A stretch of 12,070 nt of DNA from an uncultured Eubacteriales bacterium (GTDB lineage Bacteria > Bacillota_A > Clostridia > Lachnospirales > Cellulosilyticaceae): the NCBI GenBank assembly GCA_900556665.1, contig USPX01000044.1:1-12070 (forward strand). The letters are read 5' to 3'. A program made the translations under genes and the position numbers. The notes beneath the pieces were generated by a model. The model was not told where the DNA came from. It ran no database searches and saw only the letters and a list, made by a program, of their open reading frames with translations. This document shows positions 7,529-12,070 of this stretch, piece after piece (the first letter of the stretch is position 1; each line of letters begins with the position of its first letter).

Positions 7529-7720
7529 TTAGTCTTCAATAGTGATTGCATTAACAGGACAGTAGTCTGCAACTTCAGTAGCAGTTTCTAACATAGTCTC
7601 AATAATTGTATCAGTAGTGCCTTGAGCAAGACCATTTTCATTTATACAAAATACATCTTCGCACATAGAAACGCAAAGTCCACATCCGATACAAGTATTT
7701 TGGTTTACAATAACTTTCAT
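7529..7720 (-). CDS. Small [4Fe-4S] ferredoxin
   Basis: Electron carrier of 63 residues, one iron-sulphur cluster. The cluster cysteines are Cys10, Cys13 and Cys16 in CIGCGLC plus Cys54 in DYCPVNAI. This spacing is typical of single-cluster [4Fe-4S] ferredoxins of the Pyrococcus/Thermotoga/clostridial type rather than the 2[4Fe-4S] clostridial form. Cys20 and Cys25 are extra; Cys20 is at the position that forms a disulphide in some relatives, though its usual partner is not obvious. The middle region is acidic, as expected for docking to redox enzymes. The start is supported by GGAG on the - strand (complement of 7731-7734), ten bases before ATG. It is transcribed alone, convergent with radA. 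Its redox partners cannot be told from the context. Confidence 0.93.
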   Translation of the reverse strand: MKVIVNQNTCIGCGLCVSMCEDVFCINENGLAQGTTDTIIETMLETATEVADYCPVNAITIED

Positions 7721-7749
7721 AGTAATAACTCTCCGATTTTATCTTGGGA

Positions 7750-7838
7750 TTAAGTTGAGTAAATATTTTGTAAAAATGTTTCTTTATAAAAGACAAAAAT
7801 ACAACTGGAAAATACAAGTAAATTATTTACTCACTTAA
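7750..7838. promoter_or_regulatory. Dyad-rich region upstream of the ferredoxin gene
   Basis: TTAAGTTGAGTAAAT (7750-7764) is repeated inverted as ATTTACTCACTTAA (7825-7838), differing by one extra T. The second copy is part of a perfect 15-base palindrome AGTAAATTATTTACT (7817-7831). The 60 bases between them should hold the ferredoxin promoter on the - strand, although I could not fix its hexamers. This looks like an operator pair or a looped repressor site, by inference only. Confidence 0.4.
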
Positions 7839-8044
7839 TGTTAACCATAACACAATATAAGCTATTTTGCTATAAAGATAAGTGTACATAAAACGGTAAG
7901 AAGGGTCCTTGTAGAAAGTATAAAAGTGAAAAATATGCAGGAAGGGGCTGTGTAAATTGCGAATGTCAGTATAGGTTAGATAATTGTAGAACAAGTTTTA
8001 GAAAAGTAAAATGCTGTGCAGGTTATGATAATCAATGGATATAG
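7838..8044 (+). pseudogene. Interrupted cysteine-rich small ORF
   Basis: One reading frame runs from ATG 7838 through 17 codons to TAA 7889-7891, then continues open for 50 more codons (7892-8041) to TAG 8042-8044. The downstream part has no ATG, GTG or TTG start, yet looks protein-like. It holds seven cysteines in 50 residues, in GPCRKY, GRGCVNCECQ, DNCR and VKCCAGYDNQW; the upstream part adds two in FCYKDKCT. The CxxCxC and CC groupings suggest a metal-binding or disulphide-rich small protein. The first codons have no Shine-Dalgarno sequence. The simplest reading is a remnant broken by one nonsense change. Chance cannot be excluded. No family was recognised. Confidence 0.35.
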
Positions 8045-8241
8045 TGGTTGGTGGTGGGGGAAAGAAAGAAGTTACCATAATTTTTTTGTAAAACAAATGT
8101 TGCAAAATGAAAAAGTTGTTGTTATAATGGGAAACAGTTAAAAGAGTTAACATAATAAGTTGCTGTTTATATACGAAACATAAAATGAGTGATATAAAAG
8201 CTCTATAAATACTTATGTTAGAATAAAAGAGGAGGAATGTT
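8045..8241 (+). other. Leader region of the AbgT-type transporter gene
   Basis: Non-coding. It holds a G-rich tract (8046-8060), the promoter at 8100-8128, and a predicted leader of about 105 bases. In the leader AAACAG (8132-8137) can pair with CTGTTT (8163-8168), and GTTAA (8137-8141) with TTAAC (8147-8151) as alternative short stems. The strong ribosome site GAGGAGG ends the region. No known riboswitch was recognised. Confidence 0.45.
8100..8128 (+). promoter_or_regulatory. Promoter of the AbgT-type transporter
   Basis: TTGCAA (8100-8105), a 17-base spacer, and a perfect TATAAT (8123-8128). Transcription would start near 8135. Confidence 0.7.
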
Positions 8242-9780
8242 ATGAAAGGCAAAGATAAAAGTAAACAATCTTTGATTGAAAGAATCGGTAAAAAGATTCC
8301 AGATCCTGTTATTATCTTTATGGGATTATATGTGATTACAATGCTTATCACTTTAGCGTTAGGTGGCAAAGAATTCAGCACATTAGCGGCTGATGGTAGT
8401 ACAATTAGTTACCAAATTAAAAACATGTTTAGTGCAGAGAACATCAGATGGATCTTTGACAATGCACTTACAACTAACTGGTTACAATACGGAGGAGGGG
8501 TTCTTGGAACAATTCTCGTAGTTATGTTAGGTGTAGGGCTTGCTGAAGAATCAGGTCTTCTCTCAACACTTATTAAAAAAGTAGGACTTAAAGTATCAGA
8601 TAAATTTTTACCATACGTACTTGTATTCTTAGGGATTATGAGTAGTATTGCAACAGATGCTGGTTACGTTATTCTTATCCCACTTGCAGGTCTTTTATAT
8701 GCAGGGCTTAAGAAAAATCCATTAATCGGTATGGCAGCAGCTTTTGCTGGGGTATCTGCTGGTTTCAGTGCAAACTTACTTCCAGCTACACCAGTAGACG
8801 TTATCCTTGGTACAAATGCTAAAGCGTTTGCTGAAGCACAAGGTATACCATTTGTTAATGCAGCAGGAAATGCACTTAATGCATCAACAATGCATTACTA
8901 TTTCGTAGCAATATCAACTTTCATCTTAACACTTGTAGGTGGATTTGTTACAAGTAGAATTATTAAACCAAAACTTGAAAAACAAGAATATGTTATTCCA
9001 GCTGATATGAATCTTGATGATTTTACAGTTAAACCAGAAGAGAATAAAGCTCTTGCTTGGGCTGGACTTGGTCTTTTAGTTGCTATCGCTATCGTAGCAG
9101 TACTTGGTATGGGACCTCTTGCTTCATTCGTAACTGAAGAAGGTAAAAAAGTAACACCATTCCTTGACAACATTATCTTAATTATTACATTCTTATTCTT
9201 TGTACCAGGTTTATTCTATGGTGTAAAAGTTGGTATGTTCAAAAAAGCAGATGACGTTGTTAGAGCTATGTCTAAATCTATGAGTTCAATGGGTGCTGTA
9301 ATCGTACTTACATTCTTCTCATACAACTTCTTAGCACTTTTAAGCCAATCACAACTTGGAACATATATTACTTACTTAGGTGCAACAGCACTTCAAAACA
9401 TGGGACTTTCAAATTACCCAATCTTACTTATCATTGGCTTCATCATTGTAACAGCGATTATCAACTTATTCGTTGGTGGTATGACATCTAAATGGATGTT
9501 ACTTGGGCCAATCTTCGTACCAATGTTATACCAAGTAAATAATCATATGACACCAGATATCGTAGCAGCTGCATATAGAGTAGCTGACTCATCAACTAAT
9601 ATTATTACACCGCTTATGCCATACGCTGGTTTAATATTAGTATTCATGAGAAAATACAAACCAGAGTATTCAGTGGGTGACTTAGTAAGCTTAATGTTCC
9701 CTTACTCAATTGCATTCTTAGTTATCTGGTCAACAGCATTAATCGGATTCTTTACATTTGGACTTCCATTAGGATTCTAA
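8242..9780 (+). CDS. AbgT-family membrane transporter
   Basis: Integral membrane protein of 512 residues with many hydrophobic helices. It starts with a short charged cytoplasmic end (MKGKDKSKQS) followed by the family's opening IPDPVIIFMGLY. Family blocks seen: GVGLAEESGL (97-106), SSIATDAGYVILIPL (134-148), AGFSANLLPATPVDVILGTN (173-192), MGAVIVLTFFSYNF (350-363), NLFVGGMTSKW (408-418) and DSSTNIITPLMPY (449-461). The family includes E. coli AbgT (p-aminobenzoyl-glutamate uptake) and Neisseria MtrF (linked to sulphonamide efflux), so substrate and direction cannot be assigned. No peptidase or abgAB partner lies next to it; it has its own promoter and terminator. Its codon use is richer in C-ending codons (TTC, AAC, ATC, TAC) than the neighbouring genes, suggesting high expression or a different history. 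Confidence 0.9.
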   Translation: MKGKDKSKQSLIERIGKKIPDPVIIFMGLYVITMLITLALGGKEFSTLAADGSTISYQIKNMFSAENIRWIFDNALTTNWLQYGGGVLGTILVVMLGVGLAEESGLLSTLIKKVGLKVSDKFLPYVLVFLGIMSSIATDAGYVILIPLAGLLYAGLKKNPLIGMAAAFAGVSAGFSANLLPATPVDVILGTNAKAFAEAQGIPFVNAAGNALNASTMHYYFVAISTFILTLVGGFVTSRIIKPKLEKQEYVIPADMNLDDFTVKPEENKALAWAGLGLLVAIAIVAVLGMGPLASFVTEEGKKVTPFLDNIILIITFLFFVPGLFYGVKVGMFKKADDVVRAMSKSMSSMGAVIVLTFFSYNFLALLSQSQLGTYITYLGATALQNMGLSNYPILLIIGFIIVTAIINLFVGGMTSKWMLLGPIFVPMLYQVNNHMTPDIVAAAYRVADSSTNIITPLMPYAGLILVFMRKYKPEYSVGDLVSLMFPYSIAFLVIWSTALIGFFTFGLPLGF

Positions 9781-9785
9781 ATGAC

Positions 9786-9827
9786 AAAAAAGAGGTGGCG
9801 CAAAATTATTTGCCCATCTCTTTTTTT
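9786..9827 (+). terminator. Terminator of the transporter gene
   Basis: Stem of AAAAAGAG and following bases (from 9786) with ATCTCTTTTT (to 9825), an imperfect G-rich upper part (GTGGCGCAAA against TTTGCCCAT), and a run of seven T at 9821-9827. It starts six bases after the stop codon. Confidence 0.8.
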
Positions 9828-9851
9828 GTTTTTCTTTGATATAAATTATAA

Positions 9852-9898
9852 AAGTAACCACCTAAATTAAGTTTAAATGACTTATTAGGTGGTTACTT
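9852..9898 (-). terminator. Terminator of the Nudix gene, overlapping its stop codon
   Basis: Perfect 14-bp inverted repeat: AAGTAACCACCTAA (9852-9865) against TTAGGTGGTTACTT (9885-9898), with a 19-base spacer. Read on the - strand, the first arm is the last codons and the TAA of the Nudix gene (9885-9898), and the second arm is followed by a weak T-rich run (TTTTATAATTTAT). Confidence 0.7.
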
Positions 9899-10361
9899 GG
9901 CCGCGTTGATATATTTCGTGATTAATAAAATTATCTTTTAAATCTATCCAAAATTGCTCTTTAAACACAGGTGGATAAATTGGAATATGAGAGGCTTTTA
10001 GATCAGCTTCTGAAATGAAACGGCAATCTATAATAAATTGTTCCTCCACTTCAGGATCCATACCAGGTTTTAAGTTTTCAATATCATCTACTTGAGTTAG
10101 AAAGAAAAGACCTAAATGATGTGTGTTGATTTTATAATCTACATATTCGCTGACATAGATTAGACGTATAGGGCGACAGTGGACATTACATTCTTCTTCA
10201 ACTTCACGAACAATTGTATCAATGACACTTTCTTCGCCTTCCATACCTCCTCCAGGGAGTGTCCACCATTCAAAATGAGTTACAGGATCTTTTTGGCGTA
10301 AAACAAGCAATTCGTTTTTTTCATTCAGAATGACTGCAGCAGCTCTTGGTCGTAGATTCAT
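9885..10361 (-). CDS. Nudix hydrolase
   Basis: Cytoplasmic hydrolase (158 residues) of nucleoside-diphosphate-linked compounds; the substrate is unknown. The Nudix box is GGMEGEESVIDTIVREVEEE followed by CNV: Gly38, Glu44, Arg52, Glu53, Glu56 and Glu57 are in place for metal binding. The usual Gly near the end of the box is Asn59, a change some active members tolerate. ILNEKNELLVLRQK (11-24) and WWTLPGGG (32-39) are the normal strands leading to the box. The C-terminal part (about 100-158) is acidic, then aromatic, and not diagnostic. AGGAGGT on the - strand (complement of 10366-10372) lies close before the ATG, and an extended -10 promoter lies upstream. It shares orientation with the six-cysteine gene upstream, 109 bases away, and might also be reached by read-through from it. 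Confidence 0.92.
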   Translation of the reverse strand: MNLRPRAAAVILNEKNELLVLRQKDPVTHFEWWTLPGGGMEGEESVIDTIVREVEEECNVHCRPIRLIYVSEYVDYKINTHHLGLFFLTQVDDIENLKPGMDPEVEEQFIIDCRFISEADLKASHIPIYPPVFKEQFWIDLKDNFINHEIYQRGQVTT

Positions 10362-10399
10362 ATATACCTCCTAGTATTTTTCTTATGTAATATGCAATT

Positions 10400-10408
10400 A
10401 TTATACCA
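10400..10408 (-). promoter_or_regulatory. Extended -10 promoter of the Nudix gene
   Basis: On the - strand the bases read TGGTATAAT (10408 down to 10400), a perfect TGnTATAAT extended -10 element about 39 bases before the start codon. No good -35 hexamer at 17 bases, which an extended -10 can do without. Confidence 0.6.
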
Positions 10409-10470
10409 CAATATTAGTGAGTATATTATGTGAAAGGGTGGATTTCTATCCATTATAATAGGAGGATTCA

Positions 10471-10881
10471 TTAACGTAATGAGTATTTCCCTAATAGAGA
10501 AGTACGATATTTTTCATCTTCTAATACTTTATCAAGAGGAATGTTGAATGTATTTGCAATAGCACCTAGATAAAATAGGACACGTCCCATTTCTTTTGAA
10601 ATAAGTTCTTCACAAGATGGACATAAAGTACCGTTAACATGTGAACTAAGTAAAGTTCGAAGTTCATCTAAAGAAACTTCATCATTAATAAAATATGGTT
10701 GCTTTGAGGCGTTAATTGTGATACAACCACAAGTTGTCGAAGCCTTAGAAATGTTACGGCATAAATGGGTGCAAGCATCTTGAAGTTTTGTTGTTTGGTC
10801 GAGAATACTCTTATTGCGGATAAGAACTGTACTTATAAAATCTTGGAAATCCTGTAGTTCACTATTATTATTATTTGGCAT
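10471..10881 (-). CDS. Conserved clostridial six-cysteine protein of unknown function
   Basis: 136 residues, function unknown. It resembles a family common in Clostridia with the pattern 'NKSILDxxTKLQ....CxxLxRxIxKAsTxCGCIxIxAxKQ', then 'H.nG.LCpsCeExIxxEmGrxLFYLxAxxNxfxixLxxVL'. I believe some members carry the label DUF1573, but that is from memory. Six cysteines: Cys37, Cys41, Cys51, Cys53, Cys87 and Cys90. They form CxxxC, CGC and CPSC groups that could bind one or more metals. The rest looks largely helical, with no signal peptide or membrane segment. AAAGGAGA on the - strand (complement of 10887-10894) sits well before the ATG. No clear terminator follows, so some transcripts may continue into the Nudix gene. 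The neighbours do not reveal its task. Confidence 0.8.
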   Translation of the reverse strand: MPNNNNSELQDFQDFISTVLIRNKSILDQTTKLQDACTHLCRNISKASTTCGCITINASKQPYFINDEVSLDELRTLLSSHVNGTLCPSCEELISKEMGRVLFYLGAIANTFNIPLDKVLEDEKYRTSLLGKYSLR

Positions 10882-10902
10882 TGCAATCTCCTTTCTTGTA
10901 TT

Positions 10903-10929
10903 AAAATATCTTCTATTATAGGATATTTT
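10903..10929 (-). promoter_or_regulatory. -10 element within an inverted repeat, six-cysteine gene
   Basis: AAAATATC (10903-10910) and GATATTTT (10922-10929) form an 8-bp dyad around 11 bases. The - strand TATAAT (complement of 10915-10920) lies in its centre, 34 bases before the ATG. The -35 match is weak (TATATA, complement of 10938-10943). A repressor bound to the dyad would cover the promoter. Confidence 0.4.
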
Positions 10930-11058
10930 TGGGGTTTTATATATTATAACATATTAGAATAATGTGATAAATATAAAAAATTACTATTGATGTAAATAAA
11001 AATATAGAAATAATGGAATAATAAATTATATTTAGTGGCATATATGTGAACTTAGATA

Positions 11059-11087
11059 TGTACAAAATTGATGGGATTTGATATAAT
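11059..11087 (+). promoter_or_regulatory. Promoter of the YgjP-like gene
   Basis: TGTACA (11059-11064), a 17-base spacer ending in TGA, and TATAAT (11082-11087), which gives an extended -10. Transcription would start about 50 bases before the ATG. Confidence 0.7.
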
Positions 11088-11142
11088 AAACAATGTTTGT
11101 TCTTAGAATTAAACATGGATTAAAAAATGAAGGGGTACTAAA

Positions 11143-11841
11143 ATGAAACTACACTTTGATTACAAAGGCACCAAAATAACTTATGAGCTAACCTATAAAA
11201 AAACTAGAGCAATCTCCATTAATATTGATGCTGATGGAAAAGTTAGTGTAATGGCTCCAATTGGAACACCAGTATTTGCTGTAATGGATAAAGTAAAAGG
11301 ACATGCTCCTTGGATTGCTAGTGAACTTACAAAAAATGCAGTAGAAATCCAAAAAGTTGAAGAAGTTAAATTACTTGATCAGTACACTTACTTAGGTAAA
11401 AATTATGGTTTAGAGATTGTTGAAGTAGCAGATGCACCTATTAAAGTAAAAATGGCAAGAGGTAAATTTGTTGTAGAGACAAATACAGATAATATAGCTG
11501 AAATTAGAAATGCTATTATTGAATGGTATAAAGAAAAAGTTGAAGCTAAAATTAAAGAAAGACTAAAAGCATATAAGGAAGCATTTGAAAAAGTACCAAC
11601 AGAAATTACAGTAGCAGATGATGCAAATGTATTCTTCCGTGCTAACAGTAATAATATTTTTGCAAATGTAAGATTAGGTATGGTAACAGTAGATGTAATG
11701 GATTATGTTATCGTAAGCAGTTTATGTTACATTAATTATAAAGATAAAGAAGCTGCAGATAAGAAGTTAGAAGAGATTCTTCCAAACTACAAAAAGAGTG
11801 CAGAATGGATAAAAGAAAATAAAAATCAATTAAGCTTATAA
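11143..11841 (+). CDS. YgjP/DUF45-like protein lacking metallopeptidase residues
   Basis: 232 residues with the whole plan of YgjP/DUF45 (SprT-like metallopeptidase) proteins. It has an N-terminal beta region with TRAISINIDADGKVSVMAPI, a PWI segment (56-58), TYLGKNYGLEIVE (82-94), a long helix (about 117-150) and the C-terminal IxPxYKxxxxWIKENK block (212-227). Where family members read VVxHELCHL this one reads VIVSSLCYI: the zinc/catalytic residues His, Glu and His are Ser192, Ser193 and Tyr196. The third histidine a few residues on is also missing (NYKDKEAAD). The usual RWGSC block before it is replaced by FFRANSN (164-170). The frame is intact, has a good ribosome site (GAAGGGG, 11129-11135) and its own promoter, so it is probably a non-catalytic family member rather than a decaying gene. 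Its role is unknown; an rRNA operon follows immediately. Confidence 0.8.
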   Translation: MKLHFDYKGTKITYELTYKKTRAISINIDADGKVSVMAPIGTPVFAVMDKVKGHAPWIASELTKNAVEIQKVEEVKLLDQYTYLGKNYGLEIVEVADAPIKVKMARGKFVVETNTDNIAEIRNAIIEWYKEKVEAKIKERLKAYKEAFEKVPTEITVADDANVFFRANSNNIFANVRLGMVTVDVMDYVIVSSLCYINYKDKEAADKKLEEILPNYKKSAEWIKENKNQLSL

Positions 11842-11847
11842 AATGTG

Positions 11848-11877
11848 TTGACAAATAGTGATACAATCTAGTATAAT
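11848..11877 (+). promoter_or_regulatory. rRNA operon promoter P1
   Basis: Perfect TTGACA (11848-11853), an 18-base spacer, and perfect TATAAT (11872-11877). The -35 begins six bases after the preceding stop codon. The A-rich stretch upstream of the -35, which could act as an UP element, lies within the end of that gene. Confidence 0.88.
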
Positions 11878-11885
11878 TCTTTGAG

Positions 11886-11906
11886 TCAGCACATTAAGTG
11901 GGCTGA
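11886..11906 (+). repeat. Small hairpin between the two rRNA promoters
   Basis: TCAGC (11886-11890) and GCTGA (11902-11906) pair around a short loop, extended by two more pairs after one mismatch. There is no T tail, so it is unlikely to be a terminator. Confidence 0.35.
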
Positions 11907-11921
11907 TGAAAAAATAAATAC

Positions 11922-11950
11922 TTGACAGATATCAAGTGAGTTGATATACT
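11922..11950 (+). promoter_or_regulatory. rRNA operon promoter P2
   Basis: Perfect TTGACA (11922-11927), a 17-base spacer, and TATACT (11945-11950). With P1, 74 bases upstream, this gives the tandem arrangement usual for Firmicutes rRNA operons. The -35 lies within a small dyad, CTTGA (11921-11925) / TCAAG (11932-11936). Confidence 0.88.
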
Positions 11951-12070
11951 AAATGAGTATTGTACTTTGAAAACTGAACACAATGAAGATAGATTTTAGT
12001 AAACTTAATTATTTGAGTTTGCGCCTAACGATAAATGTAATGCGTATAACGTATACGTAGTTCAACTAGT
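11951..12070 (+). other. Leader of an rRNA operon (16S gene beyond the window)
   Basis: Transcribed leader after P2. The boxA-type antitermination element is TGTACTTTGAAAACTG (11961-11976), very close to the Bacillus rrn boxA (TGTTCTTTGAAAACT), and continues as AACACAATGAA, a phrase common in Firmicutes pre-rRNA. A short hairpin CGTATA / TATACG (12043-12048 and 12052-12057) follows. No mature 16S start (AGAGTTTGATC-type sequence) is reached before the window ends. Confidence 0.8.
11961..11976 (+). promoter_or_regulatory. boxA antitermination element
   Basis: TGTACTTTGAAAACTG differs at one base from the Bacillus rRNA boxA core. It lies 11 bases after the P2 -10, where NusB/NusE loading is expected. 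Confidence 0.7.

Larger units (their letters stand above)
10882..11142. other. Divergent intergenic region
   Basis: AT-rich, 261 bases, no gene seen. It carries the promoter of the - strand six-cysteine gene with a dyad around its -10 (10903-10929) and the promoter of the + strand YgjP-like gene (11059-11087). A further TATAAT on the - strand (complement of 10943-10948) lacks a -35 partner. Confidence 0.5.

Noticed and set aside
7899..7915. GGGTCC sequence considered as a T-box-like antiterminator
   Set aside because: It lacks the conserved T-box core and specifier structure, and no aminoacyl-tRNA or amino acid gene follows directly.
7998..8381. 127-codon - strand frame across the transporter start
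   Set aside because: It overlaps the transporter's promoter, ribosome site and first 46 codons, and its hydrophobic sequence is the reverse reading of an AT-rich spacer.
11881..11915. Hairpin after rRNA P1 considered as a terminator of the YgjP-like gene
   Set aside because: A-rich rather than T-rich sequence follows, so no factor-independent termination on the + strand is expected.
1..12070. CRISPR arrays, tRNA genes, insertion sequences, phage genes
   Set aside because: No regularly spaced repeats, no cloverleaf-like sequences with TTCGA arms, and no transposase or integrase motifs were seen.

Overview
The window comes from a low-GC Gram-positive bacterium, most likely a spore-forming member of Clostridia. 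The Lachnospirales (Cellulosilyticum-like) are my best guess, but this rests on general resemblance only. The supporting evidence is strong AGGAGG-type ribosome sites, AT-rich third codon positions, the alr-mazE-mazF gene order, a ClpC-type Clp ATPase, a GerS-like LolA-fold lipoprotein next to alr, and a Firmicutes-style rRNA leader with tandem sigma-A promoters and a boxA.

Layout, left to right. (1) 1-2072, + strand: the 3' end of a GerS-like lipoprotein gene, alanine racemase (alr), a small MazE-like antitoxin and the MazF/EndoA mRNA interferase, closed by a clear terminator. (2) 2073-5900, + strand: a non-coding stretch of about 300 bases, a coiled-coil/zinc-ribbon protein, clpC, and a small all-beta protein closed by a 13-bp terminator hairpin. 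(3) 5924-7476: radA with its own promoter, ending at a 24-bp perfect hairpin that also serves the convergent ferredoxin gene. (4) 7480-8241: a second hairpin, the ferredoxin gene (- strand), and a 521-base intergenic stretch. That stretch holds a dyad-rich region, a cysteine-rich reading frame broken by one stop codon, a G-rich tract and a good promoter. (5) 8242-9827: an AbgT-family transporter standing alone. (6) 9852-10930, - strand: a Nudix hydrolase and a six-cysteine clostridial protein of unknown function. (7) 11059-12070, + strand: a YgjP/DUF45-like protein that has lost its metallopeptidase residues, then two strong promoters and the leader of an rRNA operon. The 16S gene itself lies beyond the window.

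Functionally this is mostly chromosomal core: cell wall precursor and germination (gerS-like, alr), mRNA-cleaving stress control (mazEF), protein quality control (clpC), recombination repair (radA), redox (ferredoxin) and ribosome production. No phage, transposon or CRISPR was seen. The clpC-radA proximity echoes the Bacillus ctsR-mcsA-mcsB-clpC-radA-disA cluster, but ctsR, mcsA, mcsB and disA are absent here.

I found no convincing complete new system. The most unusual items are the YgjP-like protein with no catalytic residues beside the rRNA promoters, the antitoxin without a recognisable DNA-binding half, the interrupted cysteine-rich frame upstream of the transporter, and the sequence-divergent RadA.
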